24,637 nucleotides of DNA from Gammaproteobacteria bacterium (lineage in GTDB: Bacteria > Pseudomonadota > Gammaproteobacteria > Pseudomonadales > Azotimanducaceae). How positions within the stretch are numbered: position 1 is the first letter of the stretch; the number at the start of each line of letters is the position of its first letter. Where the stretch lies: contig NZEI01000016.1 in the NCBI GenBank assembly GCA_002690405.1, forward strand, positions 1 through 24,637, in the 5' to 3' direction. The notes beneath the pieces are model-generated. The model saw nothing but the letters and a program-made list of their open reading frames with translations, was not told the origin of the DNA and did not search any database. This document shows positions 1-8,425 of the stretch, in pieces. Made by a program: the position numbers and the translations under genes.

Positions 1-564
1 GATGAGCCCGGCGCTGGCGAGCAAGCCAGTGATACGGAAACCTTTGTTGCGGTTAAAGCCTATATTGATAACTGGCGTTGGGCAGGGGTGCCTTTTTACC
101 TGCGTACCGGTAAGCGTATGTCGGACAAGGTTACGGAAATTGTCATCAGTTACAAAAGCCTGCCACACAATATTTTTTCTGCCGGTGAAAATATCCCCAA
201 CAAGTTGGTGATTCGATTGCAGCCTGATGAGGGCATCGAAATGCACATGGTTTCGAAGCTGCATAGTTTAAAAAATCGTATGACGCTCGCGCGCCAAACC
301 CTGCAGTTAGATTTCCTAAACTCTTCCAGTATGGAGCGGATTCCGGATGCCTACGAGCGGCTCTTTTTAGATGTGATTCGAGGCGATCAATCGCTGTTTG
401 TGGGGCGTGAGGAAGTCGAAGAATCGTGGCGCTGGTGCGATACCCTTATCGAAGCGTGGCGCACTCAGGGTGTTGAGGTCAAAGGCTATCGAGCCGGCTC
501 TAATGGACCGACGCGGGCGGAACTATTAATCGAGAACGACGGTCGGAGCTGGCATGAAAGCTAG
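1..564 (+). CDS. zwf: Glucose-6-phosphate 1-dehydrogenase, C-terminal part (5' end outside window)
   Basis: The open frame runs in from base 1 without a start and ends at TAG 562-564, leaving 187 residues of a protein that is about 490 long in the family. It oxidises glucose 6-phosphate to 6-phosphogluconolactone with NAD(P)+ in the cytoplasm. The visible part is the C-terminal alpha/beta domain: the conserved GVPFYLRTGKRM stretch sits near its start (GTG at 88-90 encodes the Val and is not a start), followed by VIRLQPDEGI and DAYERLFLDVIRGD, both typical of Zwf. The last 11 bases overlap the start of pgl, so the next enzyme of the pathway is translationally coupled. Identification is firm; only the N-terminal coenzyme domain is unseen. 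Confidence 0.95.
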   Translation, partial: DEPGAGEQASDTETFVAVKAYIDNWRWAGVPFYLRTGKRMSDKVTEIVISYKSLPHNIFSAGENIPNKLVIRLQPDEGIEMHMVSKLHSLKNRMTLARQTLQLDFLNSSSMERIPDAYERLFLDVIRGDQSLFVGREEVEESWRWCDTLIEAWRTQGVEVKGYRAGSNGPTRAELLIENDGRSWHES

Positions 565-1270
565 TGTGCCGGTATCGCGACCGCAGATTCGTACCTTTGC
601 TCAGGCCACGGATCTGGACAGGGCCTTGTGCCAGTTCGTTAGCGAGAGTCTCGAGCAGGCGATAGAGCTTCGGGGTAAGGCAACGCTGGTAGTTTCCGGC
701 GGCAGTACGCCTTTGGGATTTTTGCGCCTGCTGGCCCAGCAGCAATTACCCTGGTCTCAGGTGCTCGTTACCTTGGCTGATGAGCGCTGGGTGCCGGTGC
801 AACACGCAGATAGTAATGAGCGCATGGTGCGCGAGCTGCTCATTGATCATACGGGCGCACAATTTTTATCCCTGCGGGGTGTTGAGTCGTCTAGTGCCGA
901 GGCGCAGCGGCGGTTACAGGAACAAATGCTGGGCAATGATCAGTTTGACGTTGTCATACTTGGCATGGGCACCGACGGTCATACGGCGTCGCTATTTCCG
1001 CAAGCGGCAGATCTTGCAGCGCTATTGGATGCGCAGAATCCAAATTGTTGTGCAGTAGTCGATCCGATTACCGCACCCCATCAACGGCTTAGCTTAACGT
1101 TGTCTAGGTTATTGAATACCCGCTCCATCATTCTTCATGTAACCGGTAGCAACAAGCGTGAGGTTTTGGAGCAGGCCTGGGCTACTCAGTCAGTGCCCAT
1201 CGCCTCGATATTGCGGCAGGAGCTAGTGCCACTGGAGATATACATCGACCAACCGCTTGAGCTTGTCTAG
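554..1270 (+). CDS. pgl: 6-phosphogluconolactonase
   Basis: This 238-residue protein hydrolyses 6-phosphogluconolactone to 6-phosphogluconate, the step after Zwf. It is the DevB/SOL type (NagB-like fold), as shown by VVSGGSTPLGFL near residue 50, VTLADERWVP near residue 75 and VILGMGTDGHTASLFP near residue 135. Length matches Pseudomonas Pgl. The ATG at 554 lies inside the end of zwf (11-base overlap) and has GGAG at 545-548, five bases upstream, which supports this start. In Pseudomonas eda usually follows zwf-pgl; here the next plus-strand gene is tadA, so the operon appears to end at pgl. I see no clear terminator after it. Confidence 0.95.
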   Translation: MKASVPVSRPQIRTFAQATDLDRALCQFVSESLEQAIELRGKATLVVSGGSTPLGFLRLLAQQQLPWSQVLVTLADERWVPVQHADSNERMVRELLIDHTGAQFLSLRGVESSSAEAQRRLQEQMLGNDQFDVVILGMGTDGHTASLFPQAADLAALLDAQNPNCCAVVDPITAPHQRLSLTLSRLLNTRSIILHVTGSNKREVLEQAWATQSVPIASILRQELVPLEIYIDQPLELV

Positions 1271-1427
1271 GCAAAGATAATAGTTCGAGGGTCTCAAGGT
1301 GTGGGCGCATTTTCTGCTCGAGCAACTCATCTGGAAATTTTCCTTGGCGCCGTTGTTCATACACAAAGTTAAACCCATGACACTTTGAACAAGCGTATAC
1401 TTGGGCTTGTCCTAACGCGGAACTCAT
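1182..1427 (-). CDS. Possible small hypothetical protein with a single CxxC
   Basis: An 81-codon minus-strand frame covers most of the gap between pgl and tadA and then runs 89 bases into the antisense of the pgl end. About its first 52 residues lie outside any other gene, with plausible codon use, a CSKCHGF motif near residues 13-19 and a charged segment rich in Q, R, E and K. The last 30 residues, which overlap pgl, look like antisense translation. I do not recognise a family. There is no good ribosome binding site before the ATG at 1427. It may be a real short gene, the remnant of a longer one, or chance. Confidence 0.3.
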   Translation of the reverse strand: MSSALGQAQVYACSKCHGFNFVYEQRRQGKFPDELLEQKMRPHLETLELLSLPRQAQAVGRCISPVALAPAAISRRWALTE

Positions 1428-1534
1428 CCAGGGATGCCTGTTTTACTGCACCAGAAGTATGCAACTTGCTCGTTTCATAACAGAACAAGATTGACCCTGC
1501 TAATCCACGCAGTGGCTGCATTCGGTTAACGATT

Positions 1535-2044
1535 GTGTCTGAGTCGGAGTTGGACAATGAGCATGAGCGCTGGATGCGAAGAGCCTTGGAACTCGCCCAG
1601 CACGCCGGCTGTGCGCAAGAGGTGCCTGTCGGGGCAGTAGTGGTTCGTGATCAAGAAATCATCGGTGAAGGATGGAACCAGAGTATCGGTCTCGATGACC
1701 CGACCGCCCATGCAGAGATTATGGCTCTGCGTGACGCAGGGCGTGCAGCACGCAATTATCGGCTGCCAGACACGACCCTCTACGTCACAGTAGAACCGTG
1801 CATGATGTGCCTAGGAGCGAGTATTCATGCGCGGGTAGCGCGCATCTGTTACGGCGCGCCAGAGCCCAAGGCTGGAGCGTTGGTGAGTCAGCCGCCCAGT
1901 CAGCGCCAGCACTTTAATCATTTTCCGCAAATCATCGGTGGCGTGTTGGCTGAGCCGTGTAGCGAGTTAATGAGTACGTTCTTCGCGGCTCGTCGTAACC
2001 AGCAACGGCGCGCAAAGAAACTGCCCGGTGATAACGCCCTGTGA
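1535..2044 (+). CDS. tadA: tRNA-specific adenosine deaminase (A34 to inosine)
   Basis: TadA deaminates adenosine 34 of tRNA-Arg(ACG) to inosine so that one tRNA reads CGU, CGC and CGA; it is normally essential. The 169-residue protein has the cytidine-deaminase zinc motifs: TAHAE with H59 and catalytic E61, and PCMMC with zinc ligands C89 and C92. The alignment I recall with E. coli TadA starts at the same MSE, so I take the GTG at 1535; the next in-frame ATG (1574) falls inside the first helix. No Shine-Dalgarno sequence is visible before the GTG, so the start is less certain than the function. purL follows after a 65-base gap; Pseudomonas has mltF between these two genes. Confidence 0.93.
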   Translation: MSESELDNEHERWMRRALELAQHAGCAQEVPVGAVVVRDQEIIGEGWNQSIGLDDPTAHAEIMALRDAGRAARNYRLPDTTLYVTVEPCMMCLGASIHARVARICYGAPEPKAGALVSQPPSQRQHFNHFPQIIGGVLAEPCSELMSTFFAARRNQQRRAKKLPGDNAL

Positions 2045-2109
2045 GGGCCAGCGGGTGAACGTTCGGCCCCGCAGGGTCGTGACTTGGTTGGATTTAGTTA
2101 GGGAAATAA

Positions 2110-5100
2110 ATGAGTAATACACAAGGTTCCGAGGCGCTTACTGTTCAAGTGCTTGCTGGGCCTCCAGCGTTGAGTCAATTCGCTCTGCAGCGTATGCAAA
2201 GGCGGGTGCCAAGTATCGCCTACGCTGAATTTGTACATATTCTGCAGGTGCGTGCGCCATTAGTTGGTGACGCGTTGGCGCGCGCGCAGCGGTTATTGCG
2301 TTATGGTCCGCAACAGCAAATGCCGGCGCCTGCAGGTACGCGCAGTCACACCGTATTACCGCGGCGTGGCACCATTTCTCCATGGTCGAGTAAGGCCACG
2401 GATATTTTTGCGTTGTCCGGGTTGTCGGAAGTTGTTCGGGTAGAGCGGGGCATACGCTGGTTTACCCAGCAAGACTCAGGTTTTGCCGCGGAGGATGCTG
2501 TCCATCTATTTGATCGAATGACTGAAGAGTGTTGGCCTGAGGAGGACTTTGAGGGCATTTTTGCCCAGTCTGAACCCGCCCCGGTTGGCCATGTCCCACT
2601 TTGGTCACAGGGCGTAGAGGCCCTTGTAGAAGCTAATACAGCACTTGGGCTGGCGTTGTCTGAGGACGAAATTGAATATCTACAAAACGCCTACGAGCAG
2701 CTTGAGCGTGATCCGACCGACGTAGAGTTGATGATGTTTGCTCAGGCAAATTCCGAGCATTGCCGGCATAAGATTTTTAATGCGGATTGGGTGGTCGATG
2801 GATCGCCACAGTTGAAGTCTCTATTCGCGATGATTCGCAACACCTATCAGCAAATCAATGGCCAAGGCATTCTCAGTGCCTACAGCGATAATGCCGCCGT
2901 GATCGAAGGGCATTCGGTGGCTCGATTGTCCGTGCAGGGATCTAAAGATTACGTCTTCGAGACCGCACCCGCGCACATCTTGATGAAGGTAGAGACCCAT
3001 AATCACCCCACAGCGATCGCGCCGTTCGCTGGTGCCGCGACGGGTTCAGGCGGTGAAATTCGTGACGAAGGCGCGGTGGGACGAGGCTCTAAGCCGAAGG
3101 CCGGACTCAGTGGCTTTACCACCTCGCATCTCAATATTCCTGATGCGCCGCAACCTTGGGAGCTAGCCACTGGCAAACCTGAGCACATGGCGTCGGCTTT
3201 GGAGATCATGCTCGAGGGACCGATCGGTGCCGCCAGTTTCAATAATGAGTATGGACGCCCGGCGATCTGTGGTTATTTCCGTAGCTTTGAAATGCCTGAT
3301 CCAATTACACAAGCTGATGCCGGCGAGGTTGTGCGTGGTTATCACAAACCGGTAATGATCGCCGGCGGTGTGGGATCGGTGCGCACTGAGCATGTGCAAG
3401 CACAACCATTTCCACAGGGTACTGCGCTAGTGGTATTGGGCGGCCCAGCGATGTTGATCGGTTTGGGTGGTGGTGCCGCGTCCAGTATGGCCTCCGGCGT
3501 CAGTTCCTCAGATCTAGATTTCGCCTCGGTGCAACGTGGCAACCCTGAAATGGAGCGGCGCTGTCAGGAGGTTATCGATGGTTGCTGTGCCATGGGTGAA
3601 GCTAACCCGATCTTGTTGATTCACGACGTTGGTGCCGGCGGTCTGTCCAATGCGTTGCCAGAACTCATCGACGATGCAAAGTCAGGTGGGCGCATCCGCC
3701 TGCGTGATGTGCTCAATGCGGACCTTGGGATGTCGCCATTAGAAATTTGGTGCAATGAGGCTCAAGAGCGCTATGTACTTGGCATCGAGCAAACTCAGCT
3801 CGAGCAATTCGCGGCGTTGTGTGAGCGTGAACGATGCCCCTATGCGGTTGTGGGTGAGTCCACTGACGACGGCCAACTAGTAGTCGCAGATGCATGGTTT
3901 GATAACAATCCGGTGGATCTGCCTCTAGAGGTCTTACTCGGCAAAGTGCCGAAGACCCAGCGGCAATTTCAGCGCCATACCCAGAATTGGCCGGCCCTAG
4001 ACTTGACTGGAGTATCCTTAGCAGAGGCGCTGCCCAGAGTGTTGCGGTTTCCAACAGTGGCCAGCAAGAAATTTCTTATAACCATTGGCGACCGCAGTAT
4101 CAGCGGACTGGTGGCGTGCCAGCCGATGGTCGGCCCCTGGCAAGAGCCAGTGGCGGATGTAGCGGTGACCTTAAGCGGCTACCAAACATTTGCTGGCGAA
4201 GCCTTTGCCATGGGTGAGCGCAGTCCACTTGCACTGATCAATCCTGCAGCTGCAGCACGTATGACTGTTGCGGAGACCCTAACAAACTTGGTTGCTGCAG
4301 ATCTCAGTGCCTTAGATCGCGTGGTGCTGTCGGCAAATTGGATGGCCGCCGCGGGCAGCGATACTGAGGATCAAGCGCTATTTGATGCAGTGACCGCGGT
4401 TGGAGAAGAGTTTTGCCCGGCATTAGGTATTGCCATACCAGTAGGTAAAGACTCCTTATCCATGCAGACACGCTGGCAGCAGGCTGGCGTAGATAAGCGG
4501 GTCGTATCGCCGCTCACGCTGATTGTTTCAGGTTTTGCGCCGGTGCAGGATGTCCGGAAGACACTGACGCCGGTTTTGCAGCCGCACATGGACACTGTGC
4601 TGGTGCTTTTGCAGTTTGGACAGCAGCGTATGGGCGGCAGCTGTTTAGCCCAGGTCTATGGCCAGTTGGGCGATACCGCACCCGATGTTGACGATGCGGG
4701 GACCTTTAAAGCACTGCTTGAATGGCTAATTGATATGAAAGGGCGGGGATTAATTCATGCCCTACACGACCGTTCCGACGGCGGCTTGATCACTACGCTG
4801 CTGGAGATGGCATTTGCCAGCCGCATGGGACTGGATGTGGATATAGCGGCCGCAGAAAATTTGCTTACGGCGTTATTTAACGAAGAAATAGGCTTTGTTG
4901 CCCAAGTGGATACGGCGCGGTTGCAAGAGTTGCAAGCCTCAGCGCCGTGCCTATGTACACCCATAGCGCGCCTCCGAGACGATGAAAGAGTACTCATTAA
5001 GCACGGCGATAGCCTTGTGGGAGAGTACAGCCGTCAGGAACTGCAGCAGCAATGGGCCGAGACCAGTTACCGAATGCAGCGTTTGCGCGACAGTGAGGCG

Positions 5101-5994
5101 TGCGCGGATGAAGAGTTTGCCGACATCCTGCAGACTCACAATGACGATCCCGGATTAAACTCAAAGCTCACCTTTGATCCAGCACAGCGGTCAGCGCCTG
5201 AGAGTCTGTATATCAATACAGGGGCGAAACCCACCATGGCAGTGTTGCGGGAGCAGGGTGTGAATGGCCATATAGAAATGGCTGCGGCTTTTGATGCGGC
5301 GGGTTTTCGCTGCGTTGACGTGCATATGTCGGATCTTATTCGCGGTCACCGCACCCTTAGCGAATTTGACAGTCTGGTCGCCTGTGGCGGATTTTCCTAC
5401 GGTGATGTCCTTGGCGGCGGTGGCGGTTGGGCTAAGACCGCGCTGTTTAATGAGCAAGTGCGTCAGCAATTTGCCGATTATTTTCGCAGTGATGCGCTGG
5501 TTCTAGGGGTCTGTAATGGCTGCCAAATGCTTGCGCAAATGGCCGAGCTCATCCCTGGGGCCGAACACTGGCCACGCTTTGTGCGCAATAGCAGCGAGCA
5601 ATTTGAAGGTCGGACAGTCATGGTCAACGTGGCGACGAATGCTTCGCCTTGGTTAGATGGGATGCAGGGCAGTGTCATCCCGGTGGCGGTGGCCCATGGC
5701 GAGGGCCGTGCTGAGTTTTCTGACCCTGAGGATTTAGCTCGGTTGGCTACACAGGGTCAGATCGCCCTGAATTACGTGGATGCGCAGCATCAAATAACCG
5801 AGCGCTATCCGCATAATCCGAATGGTGCCAGCCAGGGTCTGGCGGGTCTTACCGGCGCCGATGGTCGGGTGCTGTTGATGATGCCGCATCCGGAGCGGGT
5901 GTTCCGTAGCTGTCAAAATGTGGTCGCAGAGTCTAGCTGGGGCGAGTATGGCCCGTGGATGCGCCTCTTTGATAACGCGCGCAAAGCCTTGTAG
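2110..5994 (+). CDS. purL: Phosphoribosylformylglycinamidine synthase (single-chain)
   Basis: PurL converts FGAR, glutamine and ATP to FGAM in step 4 of purine synthesis. At 1294 residues it is the large single-chain form (E. coli 1295), with an N-terminal PurS-like part, the linker, two AIR-synthase-like halves and a C-terminal class I glutaminase. Visible motifs include ANSEHCRHKIFN (near 215), KVETHNHPTAIAPF (near 295), the Gly-rich ATGSGGEIRDEGAVGRG segment, and the glutaminase triad Cys1135 (GVCNGCQ), His1260 and Glu1262 (MPHPERVF), at the same numbers as in the enterobacterial enzyme. ATG 2110 is preceded by TAGGGA. The gene appears complete. Its stop is only 13 bases from the end of the convergent Nudix gene. 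Confidence 0.98.
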   Translation: MSNTQGSEALTVQVLAGPPALSQFALQRMQRRVPSIAYAEFVHILQVRAPLVGDALARAQRLLRYGPQQQMPAPAGTRSHTVLPRRGTISPWSSKATDIFALSGLSEVVRVERGIRWFTQQDSGFAAEDAVHLFDRMTEECWPEEDFEGIFAQSEPAPVGHVPLWSQGVEALVEANTALGLALSEDEIEYLQNAYEQLERDPTDVELMMFAQANSEHCRHKIFNADWVVDGSPQLKSLFAMIRNTYQQINGQGILSAYSDNAAVIEGHSVARLSVQGSKDYVFETAPAHILMKVETHNHPTAIAPFAGAATGSGGEIRDEGAVGRGSKPKAGLSGFTTSHLNIPDAPQPWELATGKPEHMASALEIMLEGPIGAASFNNEYGRPAICGYFRSFEMPDPITQADAGEVVRGYHKPVMIAGGVGSVRTEHVQAQPFPQGTALVVLGGPAMLIGLGGGAASSMASGVSSSDLDFASVQRGNPEMERRCQEVIDGCCAMGEANPILLIHDVGAGGLSNALPELIDDAKSGGRIRLRDVLNADLGMSPLEIWCNEAQERYVLGIEQTQLEQFAALCERERCPYAVVGESTDDGQLVVADAWFDNNPVDLPLEVLLGKVPKTQRQFQRHTQNWPALDLTGVSLAEALPRVLRFPTVASKKFLITIGDRSISGLVACQPMVGPWQEPVADVAVTLSGYQTFAGEAFAMGERSPLALINPAAAARMTVAETLTNLVAADLSALDRVVLSANWMAAAGSDTEDQALFDAVTAVGEEFCPALGIAIPVGKDSLSMQTRWQQAGVDKRVVSPLTLIVSGFAPVQDVRKTLTPVLQPHMDTVLVLLQFGQQRMGGSCLAQVYGQLGDTAPDVDDAGTFKALLEWLIDMKGRGLIHALHDRSDGGLITTLLEMAFASRMGLDVDIAAAENLLTALFNEEIGFVAQVDTARLQELQASAPCLCTPIARLRDDERVLIKHGDSLVGEYSRQELQQQWAETSYRMQRLRDSEACADEEFADILQTHNDDPGLNSKLTFDPAQRSAPESLYINTGAKPTMAVLREQGVNGHIEMAAAFDAAGFRCVDVHMSDLIRGHRTLSEFDSLVACGGFSYGDVLGGGGGWAKTALFNEQVRQQFADYFRSDALVLGVCNGCQMLAQMAELIPGAEHWPRFVRNSSEQFEGRTVMVNVATNASPWLDGMQGSVIPVAVAHGEGRAEFSDPEDLARLATQGQIALNYVDAQHQITERYPHNPNGASQGLAGLTGADGRVLLMMPHPERVFRSCQNVVAESSWGEYGPWMRLFDNARKAL

Positions 5995-6007
5995 GCGCCA
6001 TCGATCG

Positions 6008-6553
6008 TCAGGACTTTGGGCGCTTGAATAATAAGTCTTGGTAATGGGTCGGATAAACGTCAGTTTTACGATCGGCAAAGTAGTGTTGTAGCGTTTGCGT
6101 AATTACCGGAAACGCTAACTGATCCCAAGGAATGTCTTGTTCATAAAATAACTCGACTTCTAAGGATTCAGGCCCGCTACTGTACTCTGGCCCTTCCAGA
6201 GCGGCGCGAAAAAACGTATAGACCTGAGAAATGTGCGGCAGGCTGAAGACCGTATACAGTTGCAGATCGCTGACCTTTGCATTTGCCTCTTCCATCGTCT
6301 CCCGGGCAGCGCCCTCAGCAATGGTCTCAGAATTTTCCAGAAAGCCGGCTGGCAGAGTCCAGTAGCCGTCGCGGGGTGCTATTGCGCGTTTGCACAGCAA
6401 CACCTGATCGCGCCAAATTGGCAGGGTGCCTGCGATGACGCGCGGGTTTTGATAATGGATGGTATGGCAGGCAGTGCACACTGAGCGTGGCAGGCTGTCA
6501 CCTTCGGGAACCTTAATTTCGGTGCGAGCACCGCACAAGCTGCAATAATTCAT
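6008..6553 (-). CDS. Zinc-ribbon Nudix hydrolase
   Basis: The 181-residue protein has an N-terminal zinc ribbon (C4, C7, C26, C29) followed by a Nudix fold. The Nudix box runs from G70 to about residue 92: G70, E76, R84, E85, E88 and E89 are in place, with N91 where the classical box has glycine, a variation that recurs in this subgroup (EEANA form). Such proteins hydrolyse nucleoside diphosphate compounds, perhaps NAD(H)-, ADP-ribose- or FAD-like, but the substrate cannot be told from sequence. It is not NudC itself, which is longer. There is no Shine-Dalgarno before ATG 6553, and a TATACT -10 box ends just six bases upstream, so the mRNA may be leaderless. Confidence 0.9.
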   Translation of the reverse strand: MNYCSLCGARTEIKVPEGDSLPRSVCTACHTIHYQNPRVIAGTLPIWRDQVLLCKRAIAPRDGYWTLPAGFLENSETIAEGAARETMEEANAKVSDLQLYTVFSLPHISQVYTFFRAALEGPEYSSGPESLEVELFYEQDIPWDQLAFPVITQTLQHYFADRKTDVYPTHYQDLLFKRPKS

Positions 6554-6559
6554 CGGCAG

Positions 6560-6565
6560 AGTATA
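6560..6565 (-). promoter_or_regulatory. Candidate -10 box for a leaderless Nudix mRNA
   Basis: On the minus strand TATACT (5 of 6 to TATAAT) is followed by six bases and then the ATG of the Nudix gene. Transcription would start about at the A of the ATG. The matching -35 position (CGCCTG at 17 bases) is poor, so this is a moderate candidate only. Confidence 0.35.
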
Positions 6566-6639
6566 CCGTTAATAGCCCTTGGCAGGCGCGGTGGTACTCA
6601 AGCGAGGGCTTCATTACCATGGCAACAAAGGAGGGTTAA

Positions 6640-7176
6640 ATGTTGTATCAACTTGATGATCTGCAGGTGCAGGCAGAGGGCGACTATTGGGTCGCTGATA
6701 ACGCTGTGGTGCTTGGTAATGTGTTGTTGTGCCAAGATGCCAGCGTCTGGTTTAACGCGGTACTGCGTGGCGATACCGAGTTAATCACGGTAGGTGAGGG
6801 GTCCAATGTGCAGGATGGTTCAGTACTGCATACCGACCTCGGTTACCCCATTAATATTGGCGCCCATGTCACCATTGGCCACAAGGTCATGCTGCATGGT
6901 TGCGATATTGGCGAGGGGTCGCTGATCGGCATTAATGCTGTGGTTTTGAACGGAGCAAAGATTGGCAAAAATTGCATTATTGGAGCCAATGCTTTGATCA
7001 CAGAAGGCAAAGTGATCCCGGATAATTCCATGGTTATGGGTTCGCCAGGCAAGGTGGTTAAAACGTTGACCGAGGAGCAGGGTGCGGGAATCCGCATGGG
7101 TGCAAAACACTATGTTGAAAATTCCCGGCGTTTTCGTGATGGACTGGTGCCCCAGGCCAGTGCGGTGACGAATTAG
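6640..7176 (+). CDS. Gamma-carbonic-anhydrase family protein (YrdA/CaiE-like hexapeptide repeat protein)
   Basis: A 178-residue left-handed beta-helix protein built of hexapeptide repeats (runs such as IGAHVTIGHKVMLHGCDIG and IGINAVVLNGAKIGKN). It keeps the gamma-class zinc ligands H64, H81 and H86 and the RGD motif (R43, D45), as in YrdA. Members are trimers that bind zinc, but many, including YrdA, show little carbonic anhydrase activity, so hydration of CO2 is only possible. A strong AAGGAGGG at 6628-6635 lies just before ATG 6640. purT follows 11 bases after its stop, so the two are probably co-transcribed. Confidence 0.9.
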   Translation: MLYQLDDLQVQAEGDYWVADNAVVLGNVLLCQDASVWFNAVLRGDTELITVGEGSNVQDGSVLHTDLGYPINIGAHVTIGHKVMLHGCDIGEGSLIGINAVVLNGAKIGKNCIIGANALITEGKVIPDNSMVMGSPGKVVKTLTEEQGAGIRMGAKHYVENSRRFRDGLVPQASAVTN

Positions 7177-7187
7177 GGTCTGTTGAT

Positions 7188-8384
7188 ATGAGCGATCAAC
7201 AAACGCGGATAGGTACAGCGCTGGCGGCTACTGCCACCCGGGTGATGTTGTTAGGTAGCGGCGAACTTGGCAAAGAAGTAGCGGTCGAACTACAGCGACT
7301 TGGAGTGGAAGTCATTGCGGTAGATCGGTATCCAAATGCGCCGGCAATGCAGGTCGCCCACAGCAGCCACGTCATCGATATGCTTGACGAGTCGGCCTTG
7401 CGCGCACTGATCAACCAAGAACGGCCGGATCTTATCGTGCCGGAGATTGAAGCCATTGCCACCTCGGTGCTGGTGGAATTGGAGGCTCAGGGGCAGCGGG
7501 TTATTCCCACCGCCATGGCGGCGCGTCTGACCATGGATCGGGAAGGCATACGTAACTTAGCAGCGCAAACTCTAGGGGTGCCGACTTCGCCATTTCGATT
7601 TGCAGCAACCTATGAAGAATATCAGCAGGCGATTACCGCAATAGGCCTGCCCTGTGTGGTCAAACCGGTGATGTCCAGTTCCGGCAAAGGGCAGTCGACA
7701 CTGCATACCCAAGATGATGTCGATGCAGCATGGCATTACGCCCAAGAGGGCGCCCGCGGCGCCGCAGGAAAGGTGATCGTAGAGGGATTCGTCGATTTCG
7801 ATTATGAAATTACTCTGCTGACTGTGCGCCATGTAGGCGGTACGAGTTTCTGTGAGCCGATCGGCCATCGACAGGAGGGCGGTGACTATCAAGAATCATG
7901 GCAGCCTCAGCCCATGAGTCCCATCGCTTTAGAACAAAGCCAACGTATTGCTGAGCAGGTCACCACAGCCTTGGGTGGTTGGGGGCTATTTGGCGTGGAG
8001 TTTTTTATCAAGGGCGACCAAGTCTATTTTTCTGAGGTCAGTCCGCGACCGCACGATACCGGTATGGTGACTCTAATCAGTCAAGATCTCAGCGAATTTG
8101 CTCTACATGTTCGCGCTATTCTGGGCCTGCCTGTGCCGAATATCCGCGCTCGTGGGGCCGCCGCATCAGCAGTAATTTTGGCTCATGGAAAATCCACCAC
8201 GCTCAGCTACAGTGGCGTGACACAGGCGCTCGCCGCTGCAGATACTCAGGTGCGGTTATTCGGCAAGCCAGAGGTGGACGGTGAGCGCAGAGTAGGCGTT
8301 GCCTTGGCTCTGGATGACGATATAGAAAGTGCGCGGCAGCGCGCGATGCGCGCTGCCGCCCAGGTTACCGTGCATTACAGCTAG
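7188..8384 (+). CDS. purT: Formate-dependent GAR transformylase (GART 2)
   Basis: PurT uses ATP and formate to formylate glycinamide ribonucleotide, an alternative to PurN at purine step 3. The 398-residue length fits the family (E. coli 392). It is an ATP-grasp enzyme: LLGSGELGKEVAVE at residues 21-34, PEIEAIAT near 85-92, the PVMSSSGKGQS ATP-binding loop at 160-170, EGFVDFDYEITLL, and EVSPRPHDTGMVT toward the C-terminus. AGGG beginning at the upstream stop codon precedes ATG 7188 by about nine bases. It lies with the hexapeptide protein in a likely two-gene unit. purL is in the same window but separated by a minus-strand gene, so the two purine genes are not one operon. Confidence 0.97.
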   Translation: MSDQQTRIGTALAATATRVMLLGSGELGKEVAVELQRLGVEVIAVDRYPNAPAMQVAHSSHVIDMLDESALRALINQERPDLIVPEIEAIATSVLVELEAQGQRVIPTAMAARLTMDREGIRNLAAQTLGVPTSPFRFAATYEEYQQAITAIGLPCVVKPVMSSSGKGQSTLHTQDDVDAAWHYAQEGARGAAGKVIVEGFVDFDYEITLLTVRHVGGTSFCEPIGHRQEGGDYQESWQPQPMSPIALEQSQRIAEQVTTALGGWGLFGVEFFIKGDQVYFSEVSPRPHDTGMVTLISQDLSEFALHVRAILGLPVPNIRARGAAASAVILAHGKSTTLSYSGVTQALAAADTQVRLFGKPEVDGERRVGVALALDDDIESARQRAMRAAAQVTVHYS

Positions 8385-8390
8385 CACCCC

Positions 8391-8419
8391 TTGGCAAGTT
8401 AACAGGGTAGCGTTATAGT
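8391..8419 (+). promoter_or_regulatory. Sigma-70 promoter of the leuA leader
   Basis: TTGGCA (8391-8396) and TATAGT (8414-8419) are each 5 of 6 to consensus and are separated by exactly 17 bases. This is the best-looking promoter in the window and lies just after the purT stop. It predicts a start of transcription near 8426 and a leader of roughly 325 bases before the leuA start. Confidence 0.75.
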
Positions 8420-8425
8420 CCGCCC

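Noticed and set aside
1281..1298. GTTCGAG resembling a tRNA T-loop after pgl
   Set aside because: No matching T-stem, anticodon arm or acceptor stem can be formed around it.
1369..1557. Minus-strand open frame of 62 codons before tadA
   Set aside because: It overlaps the tadA start and the better candidate small gene, with no motif or ribosome binding site.
2055..2066. GTGAACGTTCGG upstream of purL as a possible PurR operator
   Set aside because: Only the central AACGTT matches the enterobacterial PurR box; the flanks do not, and such a short palindrome is expected by chance.
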